From: Punica granatum | Taxonomy: Eukaryota; Streptophyta; Magnoliopsida; Myrtales; Lythraceae | Direction of reading: 5' to 3' | Length of the DNA stretch: 64,000 nucleotides | NCBI RefSeq assembly: GCF_007655135.1 | Contig: NC_045130.1 | Span: forward strand, 38,374,605 to 38,438,604 | In this document: positions 34,165-46,872 of the stretch, piece by piece | How the letters are laid out: every line of letters starts with the position of its first letter | How positions within the stretch are numbered: position 1 is the first letter of the stretch | Translations under genes and position numbers: made by a program | Notes under the pieces: generated by a model | The model's input: only the letters and a program-made list of their open reading frames with translations | Databases searched by the model: none | What the model was told of the DNA's origin: nothing

Positions 34165-36690
34165 CACTATAAGAGAGAATGTATTTTTTGCTCCCATTTT
34201 TTGCGGACCCATCAAAATGGATGGCCAAAAGTCCCGTGGAATGGGTCTGGAATGACCCAAAAAACTTGGTCCCTCAAGATAAGGCTTTGGCCGACCCTTT
34301 CCAATGAGTTGGCAAAAACTGGTGGTCATAGACAAGCCTATACCGACCCACAAAAAAGGGTCGCATGGGTATGATTTTTGGTGACCCATTATTTAAGGTT
34401 AGCACAAGTTAGTCGTCCTAAGTGGGATCTATTTCGGCTCTTACAAATGGGTCGCCCCATGCCGTACTTTAGCTGACCTTTATAAAAGAGTTGACAGAAA
34501 AGGTCGCCTCAGCCCTACGTATGCCGACACTTTCATAATGGGTCAAAACAAGCGGTGCTTAGGGCAACTCATCAGTAACGATCGGGAGTAAAGATTGCCA
34601 AATGTCTCCCTCTCTCCCGACCTTATTGGACACGTTGCCATAAATGTACATGGGGCGACCCTTTCATGGTCAGGAAAGGCCTATTCTATTTCAAATGTTT
34701 TGTATTCACAACTGGTAGCACGCTAATAACATGTTGCCAAAAAGAGCAAAGACCAAAAAGGGAAATCGAAGGGTCGTCAAACAGTACGCAAGTACAGTCC
34801 ATTCCGACCCAAAAAAAGATCACATCCAGCGAGACTTTACCCGACTCAAATTTTTAGGTCGGCCAAGCAAGGTTTATGAATGACCCATAATAGGTTGGCC
34901 TAGACATGTCAAAGTCGACCCATCTTTTTTTGGGTCGGACAAACAACCCCTATGTTGACCATTACATATGGGTCGCCTAAGACCGAATATTAAGTGCTAA
35001 AATGAAAATTTCAAAATTTGAAAATTAAAACTTGGAAGTAATATAAGTGCGCTGCTCTCTATATCTCCCTCCCTGTATTTATGTTTGTCTCCATCTTTCT
35101 TTGTCTTTGCCTTTGCTTCCCGCAGCACACCGGAGCTCTGAGCCTCAGCCGCCTTCAGCACGTCTTCCTCCTTCTCGGTCCAAGCTCCTTTGCCACCAAG
35201 TTCCTCGTCTCAGCCTCCAGCTCTACTCATAAAATGTGTTTTCCTTTCGACGTCTTAGGCCTGCTGACGTTAATCGATTGACGTCCATGAGCTCAGCTCG
35301 TCTTCCTCCTTGACTAGCACTGGAGCGGCTCAACATCAGCTCCTCCATAAGATCTCTTGCTATTATTTATATGCTCGTCGCCCTCATCTGCCTCATCTTC
35401 TCTACTACCACAACTATGATGCCTACTTGAAGGTCAACTTGGGCCTCGCACTCTTCATGGCGGCCCTTCTTATCGTCCCCATCATGGAGGCCATGTAAAT
35501 AAAGGGCTGGTTCATGTTGCTCTAAGTGGTTTGTTGTTTCATTAATTTGTTTTCAATTTTTCAAATTACTCAATTTTCTAGATTTAGGGTTTACAGTTGT
35601 AGCTTCAATTTCAATATTTTTTTCTATGGTATGACTATTATTTGGTAAAATTTTTTGGTGAATACAGTGACATAGGTCAACAACATGTTTCGAGGTTAGA
35701 TTATTAGGGTTAATCAGATAAGTTCATAAGACATTTAGACGTTCTTTGATTCCATGTGATTTCATTTGCTTAGTACTAACTGTTCATGATTTTGTTTTGA
35801 TTTTTGCAATCGACTATCGATGGGGAGTTTGTGGTAATACTTAAATCCATGTTCTTGAGAATCTATCTACAGAAAAGGGAAGATGATGAACAAACATTGA
35901 AGGAGAATATGTTCTGGTTGCAAAGCTTCAAAGATAAAAGACAAGAATGGAGTGAAGAAGAAAATTCAAAGAGAACAAGAACTACGCATGAATTTGTTTC
36001 ACATGTATTTGGCTTTGTCAGGTCTTGTAACTGTAGGATTCATAAATTATTTTGTAATGACTTTGGACATAATTATTCATGTTGTCAATTTGATTCATGT
36101 GTAGATATATTTTTTCATATCACAATTTATGGCACAACTTGTTGATAGAATCTAAATGCTAATGTGCATTCTCGTATACTGATAACAAGCTAATAACATG
36201 CTAGTAACGTCCCGACAGTGGTTTCTATTATTTGTGCTCGTGGACTGACAGCGAACTATTAGCATGCTGCCAGAGGACGTTTTATATAAACATGTATCAT
36301 GTTTGGGTCGACCCTTCGAAGGTCAGCCAAGACAAGGATCTCACGACCCAAAACATTGGGTCAATCCAAGTTTGCTTAGGTCGACCCAAAATCTTGGGTT
36401 GGCCCTAATCATGGCTTTGCCTATCCAAATTGGGTAAGCCCAAGTTCCCATTGGACGACCCAAAATATTGGGTTGTCTCAAGACAGTGCATAGGCGCCTA
36501 TCACTTTAGCCAACTCATCGTTATGGGTCGCCTTTGGTCGGGTATATAGTGACTCATTTGAAAATAGGTTGCCGAGTATATCACAACTGTACTTTAGGCG
36601 ATCCTTTTTAATTAGTCGGGAGATGGGTCGCCAAAAGTGGGTCGCCCCAAGTACTTTTATGGGTCACCCCAGGTACATTCTCTTGTAGTG
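34165..36690. mobile_element. Non-autonomous CACTA (En/Spm) transposon, complete
   Basis: The left end is CACTATAAGAGAGAATGTA. The right end on the other strand is CACTACAAGAGAATGTACC. The 3-bp target duplication CTT is at 34162-34164 and 36691-36693. The outer parts (about 34190-34990 and 36290-36670) are packed with GGGTCG/GACCCA words in both directions, the subterminal transposase-binding arrays typical of CACTA elements. The central 1.3 kb is different in composition and holds no TNPA/TNPD-like transposase, so the element would depend on an autonomous copy elsewhere. Confidence 0.92.
35047..36145 (+). other. Unrecognised internal cargo of the CACTA element
   Basis: Between the subterminal arrays lies a more GC-rich segment (35050-35510). 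Its frame from 35310 has 62 codons and ends in a hydrophobic stretch, VNLGLALFMAALLIVPIM, that could span a membrane. A second frame (35804-36145, 113 codons) is Glu/Lys-rich and then Cys-rich. I recognise neither. They may be captured host-gene fragments or remnants of element genes; a UTR-like CT-rich stretch precedes the first. Confidence 0.35.
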
Positions 36691-36693
36691 CTT

Positions 36694-37363
36694 CAGATAT
36701 TCTATCAAGCAAACTGATAGACCGAGCTCGTGGGAGATAATGGCATGTCATGACTGTTAGTAGGAGCAAATTGATTTTAATGACATCGATGGTTTCATGT
36801 TTCATATATATTTAAAGCTTTGATGATACCGTCGATCTTCCCAAACACGGATAGCTACTCTTATAAAGAATGTGATAAATTTTGAGCTGTGAGATATTAT
36901 ATATATTACAATAATAATCAAGCTGTTAGAGTAGGAACGTACTGGTTTTCTATGTTAATATAATTCAGAATAATGCATTCATTAATTGACGACACATTGG
37001 TAAGCTTTGAGGCAGCTCAAGATTACAGGAGATCGCGCCAATTAGCTAGAGGATTCACTGCATTGACCACTAATATAGAGTCACATGAAATGAGGTAAAT
37101 CATAACTAGAACTAGTATAATAAGAAGAACCTATATAGACTCGATCTGCACAGATATAGTCCGATATCAACCGCCATGGTTTGAATATTTCCAAGCCTTG
37201 AGAAATATCCTCAGGATGATATCCGCTCCATCTGTGTCGACTGTGTTCCTAATTAATTAACTAAATCCTCGCTTATTTAATAATTAATAATCGTTTTCAC
37301 ATTAGGAAGTGAGCCGAATTACACGATAAATCAACTTAATATGCGGTTAGGACTTAAGTCCAG
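36694..37363. other. Spacer downstream of SPEECHLESS
   Basis: The right part must include the SPEECHLESS 3' UTR. No other feature is visible. Confidence 0.5.
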
Positions 37364-40300
37364 CTAGTGAAAGGTCTGCTGGATTTGGTGAGCGAGGTCA
37401 TCCGCACTCAGTTGGCATTCAATTCCGATCTGCCCAACAAAAAAGATGCCCACAGAATTTGTAATCATTAGCACCTTGTTCCATTCACGAAATTCTATAA
37501 ATGTGCACGAAATTAAAAATAATAAAAATAATAAAAATAATAAAAATAATAAAAATAATAAAATGAACAATTAATAAATAGACAGGGGATCGATAGAGAT
37601 AGAGTTCATTGTTTTCAGTGAAGCATTTGCGGATTTCGAGGGGCTGTGTGATGATTGTGTTCCGTTTTTCACAGCAAATCCCATCATACAGCTTCCAGTA
37701 CGAACACCCAAACGTCGTCAATGTCAAAAAAAGGGGAACTGATGGGATGTAAGACTTCACTGCCAAAAGAAAATTTTTTCCCGCTTTCGAACAAAATCCT
37801 CAGATCTTTGTCAGTCTTTTCCGCAAAGGGAAGATCGTTCCCTTGTTTATGTATGACATTAAATAGCCCAAGCAACCAAAAAAAGAGGGAACTAATTCAG
37901 TTGAATAACACCCATCCTCGAATTAGTATTCAGTTAAAGATGTCCACAATCACTAATATATAGCGTTAAGAAAGCATCGCGATTGAATATTGGACTTTTA
38001 TGTATGATAAATATTTTTTCTAGAGTTAGTATCTTATTTTTGTATGAAGCGGATTCATGTCTAATGAGTATTACTCAAGCCTCTGTGAAGTTAAAGGTGG
38101 CGAGAGAAGCAAACATAGAAAATGCACATTTGCAAAACGCTACATTTACTATTTTAGGATCATTTCGTTCAGGAGGCGAATAATGAATTGGGCGTGCAGT
38201 GACAAAAACACAAACTAGAGCAAATTAATAGATGTAGGGTTCCCTAATAATAAAGCTCTCTTTTTATGAACGAGTGAACGAATCAGGGAGGAGAGAATTT
38301 GAAATTTGTCTGTATTGCTCCAAATGTGGAGACCACCACGTGAATTCAGGGGGTAGTTCAGCAAAGCTCAATGAAGGAAAAGAGGGGCCTGAAGAATATC
38401 AGCTATTTACTCGCTATTTCAAATATTTGGAATTATTTGTGTTTAAAAATAGAGATGCAATACAGTTGATAAATTATATGCAATACATTTAGTAAATTGT
38501 ACTTTCATGTGAATAAATTTCATTTCATATTAGAAAACATTGAAAAGACTTTATGGTAAAAAATTAGTCGATATTTGAACACTAATGTTTTTGGTAAACA
38601 AACAAGAATTACTCTCATAGCCAATATATGTTAAGGTATTTGTGGTCAAAAGAATTTAGAAAAAAAAAATTGGGGAGAAAGGGTATGTCCGTCTCTAGCT
38701 AAGAAAGCCTATGGCAACGTGTAGTATGGGGTATATCTATATTTAATAACTTATACAAATAAATTTGTCTTGGTACTGTCCCAAAAATTTAGTTGACGAT
38801 ATTGATACGTCCTACTCTCCATTTTCCTCATTCCCAAGTTTGAGTATTTTAGTACCCCCTCCGCATTAATATATATAATGTAATTCTCGAGATAGAAAAA
38901 TAAAGAAATTAAATCAATGTATTTGCACTTTTTTTAATGTATTTGCACTTTGTTATATAAAATGGACCAGGTGCAATTAGTTTTTTTTTTTAAGATAATG
39001 AGTACAATGACAACTACAAGTGTTCTGGGATAATTTCCATATGCATATATTGTCAATATAAATATCATTTTATTTAAAATCTAAATCCTCATTTTCTATA
39101 ATTACAATATTTTACTTAAAAAAATACTTTGAACAATATTTATAAATATATGCTTTTTAGGATAGTTGACAGTTTATAGCGTTTCAAAATAGTAGCCAGA
39201 TGAATGTTAAATTGAGGTCACTCACCTTGATGGTGAAGGAATTAACCATTGTTTCATCAACTGAATTGATGTTCACTTGTAGGATCTCGAGAGAGAGCTC
39301 CTCGAGCACCGCGATAATTTTCGTGATCTGCCCGGGAATCCGAGAGGACACTGTCTTGAGAAGGAGGTTTGCACCGGAGAACTTAACCTCCACATCAGCT
39401 ATGGACGACTTAGAGTTTGCTGCAAGCTCGTTGAGGTTTTCGTTGATGGAGGAACTAGAGGACGAGGTCGGAGATGGGGAGGAGAGGGCGCTGCTGTAAC
39501 AGCTTCCACCACCGCTGGCCGCGGCGGCTGGTTGCATTAGTCTAGGCCTGTAAGGGCTGGTGGGCTGTGGGGTTCTGGGGCTTACGGGTAGGTTGAGTCT
39601 AGGGCTGAGAGGGGGTTTGGACCTCGGACTGAGAGGGGGTTTGGACCTCGGGCTGAGCGGCGAAGGTCTAGGGCTCAAGACCGGACGGGGGCTCAACACA
39701 GTCTCACTATAGACCTTGCGTTGCTTCTTCGCTTCAAGGGATTGAAGGATTTGCTGGAGCTCGTTGATGTAGTCCACAACGCCTCCAATAATTGATGCTT
39801 GATCACCCTAGATGTATAGAAAGGAGATAATTAAGAGACTATATATTGAGTTTAGGGCTCAAATCATTTACCCGTAAACTATATATACTAACTTTATTAA
39901 TTAGCATTCGAGGAAGTTAGTTAATGGGTTATCAATCATCAATAACATGGCTAAATTTGACATATATGCCGCGGAAGACTTTCAATGCATGAAGATTAGA
40001 AGACAAAAAGGGAAGGCCCCCACAATATCATGAAGTCCGGGGACCCATATAGTTTAAAGATGAAAAGACCAGATGGACAAGAGCCCGAGAATCATTAACG
40101 ATGACCATTATTATCGTGACACACATTTCACAATTACAGCATGATTCTTATTTTTTTTCTTTTTCTTTTTCCAATATGTGAGCCTAATATAATGAAATAG
40201 AAATCCTAATAACTAATAAAAATGTTTGGATAGTTTCACTGAGTATCAAGCCTGAGAGAAACGGTGATGTTGCTTGAAACCTTAAATAAATATGATATTT

Positions 40301-41022
40301 TAAAACCATATACATATTTAGGAATTTAATATAATGGGAAAAGTTCAAGGGGAGGCCGCAAACGGGAAGAGCAAAACCCGAGAGGCCAGGGGGGCCAGGA
40401 TACGATGATTTCATGAAAGAAAGGATTACGTGTTATCGTTTTTCATGACTTCAAGGAACCCGGCACCAGGATCATCGTTGATTCTGACCATGTTTAAAGT
40501 ATCGATATAGCTTTCTCATCAAAGTAGCCATGCATGTATATATGTATGATCAACAAAGTAGTGAAATTAATCAATACGGGTAGAAGACCTCACCCTTTTC
40601 ACGTAAAAGCAAGGCATCAAGGACCTTAAAACCGAGAGGTGCTCGTTCATTTGCTTCCTCCGGTTGCGCTCCACCGTTATGTGCGAAATCCGCTGCTGCC
40701 CGTCTTCCTTCTCAACGTCCGAGGAGTCCGCCACAGCCCTCGGCCTCTTGCAGCTCCTCGGTGAGCTAGTCCCCCCTGCAGCACCCTCAGCCTCAGTCTC
40801 GGACTCATGACCGACATGAGAAGACGACCACTGGCCTCCCCCCAAGCCCAACCCTGACCCGAGATCTCCCACCTGGTGATTGGCAGCATCCAGCTGGGCT
40901 AACTCGGCATCCAGGCTCTCGAAGATGCTGAAGAGGTCGTCAGGCGAGGCGGGACCCGTGCCAAAGCCAGTCGTGTCAGCGAATTCATGGTGTTCATCGA
41001 AGATATTTGTGGTGTCGCCCAT
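37364..41022 (-). CDS. SPCH: bHLH transcription factor SPEECHLESS
   Basis: Exons are 41022-40594, 39807-39226 and 37429-37364 (phase 0), giving 358 residues; Arabidopsis SPCH has 364. SPCH acts in the nucleus with ICE1/SCRM to start asymmetric divisions of the stomatal lineage. The basic helix-loop-helix covers about residues 112-165 and is split by intron 1; the H-E-R DNA contacts are H114, E118 and R122. An SP-rich stretch (about 180-230) corresponds to the MAPK target domain that separates SPCH from MUTE and FAMA. It contains eight SP dipeptides and a repeated SPRSKPPL octapeptide. The C-terminal ACT-like dimerization domain ends in IGIECQLSADDLAHQIQQTF, encoded by a 66-bp last exon 1.8 kb away. 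The first real ATG is 41022; the frame extends four codons further to a TTG. Identity is firm. Confidence 0.95.
37515..37563. repeat. AATAA-type microsatellite in SPCH intron 2
   Basis: About five copies of AATAATAAAA lie just upstream of the last SPCH exon on the transcript strand (as TTATT), only 86 bp from its acceptor, so the T-rich run adjoins the polypyrimidine region. Confidence 0.85.
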
Positions 41023-41580
41023 CCCGTCCACCAATGTCCTCTTTTTCTTCCTTGGTGAGGGTTCAGAGAGAAAAGAATGCTTAAAGGGAATAAGTAAATA
41101 TTGGAACGATAGGGGAGAGAGAGAGAGAGAGTGAAAGGGACTAAACTATCGCCATCAAATCAAATCTGTCACTCACTCAACTCAACTCCAACCTCAACCC
41201 AACCTAAATTGTTGTCTTCCTCTTCCTTTCCTCTCTTTCAGCGTACAATGTTTTTTTTTTCCTTTTTTCCGCCCAAGGTGGAAGGCTGTTATTTACCGTT
41301 TGGGGGGGGGGGGGGGGGGGGGGGGGAAGAGACGTAGTCACTCGACCGGCCGATATCAATGGCAGGCGTCTCTGAGGCTGGGGAAAGAGCACAGAAGCCG
41401 ATGATGGGAAGGCGGCGGAGTGAACAGAAGATCAGATAAAGAGTGAGACTGAGAGAGAGAGAGAGAGAGAGAGAGAGGATATGGCCGTTAGGGTTTTAGG
41501 TTTTGGTGTCTGCAAGTGCAGAGGGGAGAGAGTGAGAGAGAGAGAGCAGAGAGTAAAGAGAGATGAGCTTTCTTATTTGA
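41023..41580 (-). promoter_or_regulatory. SPCH leader/promoter region with GA repeats
   Basis: GA microsatellites occur at about 41110-41131, 41451-41475 and 41533-41550, CT repeats on the transcript strand. Leader-proximal GA/CT repeats are common in plant developmental regulators and can bind BBR/BPC factors; that role is inference here. Confidence 0.5.
41302..41326. repeat. Homopolymer run of 25 G
   Basis: Twenty-five consecutive G on the plus strand, 280 bp upstream of the SPCH start (C-run on the SPCH strand). Confidence 0.85.
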
Positions 41581-43654
41581 GTGGGGAAGATCGAGGACGC
41601 AAATTCTTTTCCCTGCTCTTTTTTTTAGGGCTAATGCCTATTAAAGTCGTAAATGAATAAGATATTAATTTGTTACATGCTAAATATGTTGGTTCGGTTA
41701 AATTAATCGTTATGAATTCAGATGATCACATGGGAAAAACGTGTATTGTGTATTACGATATCAAAATTCTTAAAGTTATCTATGTTATGTTGTGAGAAGT
41801 TATCCATGTTATGTTGTGAGTTCTTTCGAGAAGATGATAGTTTAGATAAATTTCAGACCGACTGAATGTTAAAATGACTGGTGTTTGATCATAAGAATCC
41901 CAACTAGTGTAAAATTAGTTCAATTTTTTTTTTTTTAAAAAGGGAGAACCTAACTAGTGCAAAAATTCGTTGTGCCTCTATGGAACTTGCTCGGTTGAAA
42001 ATGTACGGCGAACCAAATATACATACATAATAACCAAGTCTACTCGGTATCATTTTAAATTTACTTAATCACCATTTTACAGAATAAACACATTTTACTA
42101 GAAATACGTTACCAAGAATTCGAAACTGCAATCCAAGAATTCGTACTTTTAAGTAGAGATCAAATAACTATTGATGAGTGTTCCTCCCATAACTATTGAT
42201 TTTAACTATCATTATGGATGGGCTCTAGTCAAGTACTTACGATATGGCATGTCCACATATAAAAATAATGCTCTCGTGGAAGATTGAACGTCCCCATTAG
42301 TTAATAAAACGTTCTGAAATTATTAAAGGATAAGCAGATAAATACTCTCAGATGATATATATATATATATATATATATGACTAGGATTTGATGATGCAAT
42401 GAGTGTAAATACAACAGACATGCCTATGTACGCACATAAACAGCCAAAATATTCTTTCTGATCTTAATATTTGAATGACCAAAATGCCCAAATGTACGTA
42501 CAATTAGTTAATACTGCTACCGCTAGGGTTTTTATTAAGTCGAGAGCAGGGTTCGGGTCTAGGTGCTGGTACAAAAGTTGAATGTGCCTGTTGTCAGCCT
42601 ATCCCCCCTTAACCATATTATATCAGATTGATTATTCCGGTACAAAATTTAAAACTTCAAATAAATATTATACATTTATATATACATATATATTGAATCA
42701 TAATTATACAAAAAAAAATAAAAAATGCACATATTTATAGAAATTAAAGGAAAAGCCGCAGCCACCAATTAAATGCTTTCCCCACAGCTGCTTTGTCTCA
42801 GTCTGAGCAGCAAATTAAATGCCGTGTATTCAATGGACAACACCTTTCACTTTCTGCCATGATATATAATAACAGTGTCAAGTTTTTTATTCTTACCAGA
42901 AAAAAAAAATGTCATGATTTTGATTGGCATGACACATACAAGGATGATGTTCTCTTCTCTCTGCTTATATCCATCTTTATCATGGAGATTTATTATTAAT
43001 ATGCTTCCCATTTTATTATATTAATCAATTCTGGGAAACCAATCTACTAGCTAAAAGCAGCAAGCGGAGTAGGGTGGCTGCGTATTGATTGCGGTAGATG
43101 TTTCAAGCAACGTTATTGTACATCTTTCGAAGTTGACGATGTTATATATATTAAAAGAAATTATTGAATTTTGCTTACATTATCAATGATGGGTGTTTGT
43201 TCAAATAGAGCATTAGAAGTGTACCTATCTATGTACAAGTAATCACGATATGTCATTGGAGAATATATTAATTTGGACTTGCACGGAAGAGGGAAATAGG
43301 TACATAAATTGCCTACAACTACGTGTTAGCTACTCCTATCTTAGTTAGTTTATTAAATGGCAATATCATAGCTATAGCTAGGTAGACATGCTAAGACAGC
43401 AATAATTTAATTAGTGTACACAAAGATCCTATGATCGAGTACATACTAATAATCAAGTACGCTAATTCCGTATACATGATAATTAAATATACATGATAAG
43501 GGGAAGTGGATAAATCATATCATATATTATTCATGTTATTACGTACGTTTATAATAGGATTAAGTAACATGTCTGCCATGCATATATTCATTTCGAAAAG
43601 AACAAAAAAGCACTGAATCACATATAATCATTTCCGAATACACATATACGTACT

Positions 43655-43699
<45 letters not shown>

Positions 43700-43849
43700 A
43701 CAAAGGCCTATAGCTAGGAGAAGGGCCAAACCTATACGAAAACCCTTTTTCTCCCTGTGCCTTTGTGCCAAATTTTGAGATTATAATAGTATTATTACCA
43801 TTCGAAGTAATATATATATATATACACACACACATACAACACAGCTATT
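41581..43849. other. AT-rich spacer with microsatellites
   Basis: No gene is recognised. A (TA)n run is at 42355-42378 and an (AC)n run at 43658-43694. Confidence 0.55.
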
Positions 43850-44431
43850 CCTTTATATTATATATATGTGTGTATATATATTAACCTTTCAAGCCAAAAA
43901 AAAAAAAGCTAATGAATCCTTTTGGTTCTCAATGGCATCATTGAAACATATATATCCGGGTGTAAAAGCAAGGTCAGGTTTGTGATATGTATGACGGCAT
44001 GAACCGAACACTCCTTTTGCTACATACATGATTAATTAGTGAATGTTGTTTCTTCAGGACTTGGTATAGAAAATATGAGGGATCATGTCCGCATTTGGTG
44101 TATAATGTGGTTTATATATATATATATATATACATACATATATATATTAACCTTTATATTATATATATATATGTATATATATTAACCTTTCAAGGAAAAA
44201 AAAAGAAAAAAAAACCACAGCTAATTAATCCTTTTGGTTCTCAAATCTCAATGACATCATTGAAACATATATATCCAGGGGCAAAAGCAAGGTTAGGCTT
44301 ACGATATGTTCGATGCATAAACTGAACACTCCTTTTGCTGCATGCATGATTAATAAGTTAATGTTGTTTCTTCAGGGCTTGGTATAGAAAATATGAGGGA
44401 TCATGTACGCTTTTAGTGTATAATGTGGTTT
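43850..44431. repeat. Diverged tandem duplication of about 0.3 kb
   Basis: Two copies (about 43850-44112 and 44150-44431) share long blocks: ATTAACCTTTCAAG, TCATTGAAACATATATATCC, AACACTCCTTTTGCT, TTGGTATAGAAAATATGAGG and GTATAATGTGGTT. Each starts in a TATATA-rich stretch. Neither copy encodes a protein. Confidence 0.85.
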
Positions 44432-45326
44432 GATTTTGGTTAATATTGTGCAATGAGACCAGCCTGCAGCCATATAAGGATCGACCATTAATGTACATAA
44501 TGAGTAACTACGGGTTGGGGATCATTGGACGTTTATGGGCAAATGAATGCTGTTAATGAATGACCATGGAACTGAAGTTGGGTTCCATATAACAGAGAAC
44601 AGGGGGACTAAACAGGGAAGATTAAGAAGCTGCTAGTAAAGGAAGGCTACTGAAGAATTTAATGAAGGATAACGAATGAATAAGAGAAGAGAGAGCTGAA
44701 GTAGCCATGGGGGAGCAGATTCTGCACGTTGTTTCTCTCTAAAATTTTTAGAGAGAGAAAAGAGAACCGACGTTGGTTCGTTGCTTGTTCTCATTAAACA
44801 AGATTTCGGATTCGAATATTATAAATAGAGAAAATTAACGTTGAGAGAATTTTATCCTTTAATGAATCGACTCGTTTTGAACTGGATTAGTCAGGATTCT
44901 CTGAAATTTTAGAAATCTGGGTGCACTTCGAAAAAATATTTTGGAGAGATAGATGTTTGCATTGGCAATAAAGGAGATTGAAGGGGGGAGAGACTTGAAT
45001 GTGCAGACACAGCATCTCGTGCCTTCTATGCCCTAAAATAATTTTCTGTCTGTGTGCATTCGAGAGAGAGAGGAGAGAGAGACAAATGAAGAGGGGAGGA
45101 GTAATTGCAAGCTCAATGAGTGAATTGAAAGAGGAATCGTATCTCTCTCGTAATATCTCTTTTCTTTAAAAAAAAATTAAGTGCAATTGACAAATTGTGT
45201 TTCATGCGAATGAATAGTACGATTTTTAATACAGTAGTTCAAAATTAAACATGTTGAAGATCGATTGTAGGTAGGTCCAAGCTATGCTAGGATGTGAATT
45301 AAACTTAAGTCAATAAGTTGAGACAT
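44432..45326. other. Spacer, nothing recognised
   Basis: There are GA-rich patches (44685-44765, 45060-45085) and no reading frame of note. Confidence 0.5.
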
Positions 45327-45329
45327 CTA

Positions 45330-45510
45330 AAGTGCGTTTGGTTTCAGAGTTAAAGTAACTTTGACTTTGATTTTGATTTTGATTGTGGAAAAAAACAAAT
45401 GAGATTGTATTATAAATTTGACTTAGGAAACGTGTGTTTTTGTTGTGTAGTGGGTAGAGTTAAAATCAAAATCATGATTTTAAAATCAAACTCTCAATCC
45501 AAACGCAGCC
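45330..45510. repeat. Tourist-like MITE, 181 bp, copy 4
   Basis: The ends are AAGTGCGTTTGGTTTCAGAG and, reversed, GGCTGCGTTTGGATTGAGAG. A CTA triplet flanks both sides (45327-45329, 45511-45513). It has exactly the same length as the copy at 3481-3661 and lies in opposite orientation to it. Confidence 0.85.
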
Positions 45511-45513
45511 CTA

Positions 45514-46730
45514 GTGATTTTATTTGAAATATAAAAGGAAAAAGAAAATTATGTTAGATTTATAGAGTATAGAATTTACTTCACCCCCTCACCTCTCATC
45601 ACTCACAAGGGGGAGAGTACTTTCTCTTTAGTATCTTTAACTTCAAATTTTCATATTTACCCTTCTTTAGCGAACTCTTTCCTTGCCCCCTCCTCCATGC
45701 AACCAAATCGAAGAATCTCGATCTTCCGATCGAGTTATGGAAAACCTTGATGACGCGCTTGAGGGAGTCGAAGCATGGTGGGAGAGTGGTATTTCCATCT
45801 GATATACAATCATGACATTTCCGTTCTCATGCTGGGCATAGTGCTTGTAACTGTACTTATACGATATTTTGATATAATTAACTTGGACTCGATGGGTTTC
45901 TTTGTAATAGCATATATATACTACATTGATCTTAGTTCTCAGATGGAATATAACATGTATAAGTTTGAGCATGCAGCAACCAATTCTAAATTTCAAATGG
46001 AAATGTTTCCCTACAAAACGAAATCAGAATACATACTTTGTTTCTTATTGTTGTCCGGTATAGGAGAAAGTCTTATATATATATATATATATATGAGAGG
46101 GACCTCCTAAAAGAAAGGTATGCAACCTTGACTTTGCACGTCAACTATATATATGGACCAAGTTAGTGTAATTTAGCCTCCTTTCCTCGTTAAAATATTT
46201 GGTATATGTTTATTTTAAGAGGTCGGGTACTATGCAAAACTCAATTAACAACCGGTACCTGTAAAGATAGTACTAGTTGTTGATTGAGTTTATATAACCA
46301 CGTGACTATATAATATACACTGCTTATTTTTTTCCTTTCTTCCTGGTGAAAACCTATATGTATGTATTTATATACATATACATTTGTGCGTATACATATT
46401 AGGTGTAGAGCCCGACTTATGTATAGATCCGGAATCTTCGGCGCTTGCTTCAACGGTGAGCTTAATAATCAGCACGCGCACACATATATAGTTGAGTGTT
46501 ACTCATTTTGAATGAGTAATAAGCTCGATTCAGAATATACATGCATGTGTTAGCATTTGTTATAAAAATATTCAAAATTTCAAATAGCTAGCTGTTATTC
46601 CTTTTTACTGCACACGAAATTAAAGTGCATGTCTGTAATTCCCATAATAATAGATATTCATCAGACAACTTCAGCTCTATCATGATCAGGCTCAGCAGCC
46701 CAGCCCAGTCCCATTAATATGGTTGATTAA
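45514..46730. other. Spacer, nothing recognised
   Basis: Short frames such as 45775-46110 are AT-rich noise that ends in a (TA)n run near 46075. Confidence 0.5.
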
Positions 46731-46731
46731 T

Positions 46732-46872
46732 TTTTTTCCGACTATAAGAGAGGCTTATGAGTAATATAAGAAAATATAGAATCTAATAAAGGAGGACGTA
46801 AATCTATCATGGAAATCGAACTTGAAACTTTTAAATTATTACGAGAGGTGTCACTACACTGCACTCCCTTTC
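46732..46872 (-). mobile_element. SINE-like retroposon fragment
   Basis: Read on the minus strand, a box A-like TGCAGTGTAGTGACACC is followed by a box B-like AAGTTCGATTTCC about 35 bp later. Next comes a body with TTAGATT and TTATAGTCGG, ending near the TTTTTT (A-tail complement) at about 46731. The spacing is that of a tRNA-derived head. No clear target repeat was found. Confidence 0.5.

Noticed and set aside
41023..41034. Four extra N-terminal codons of SPEECHLESS from a TTG
   Set aside because: Not an ATG; MGDT at 41022 agrees with SPCH-like N-termini.
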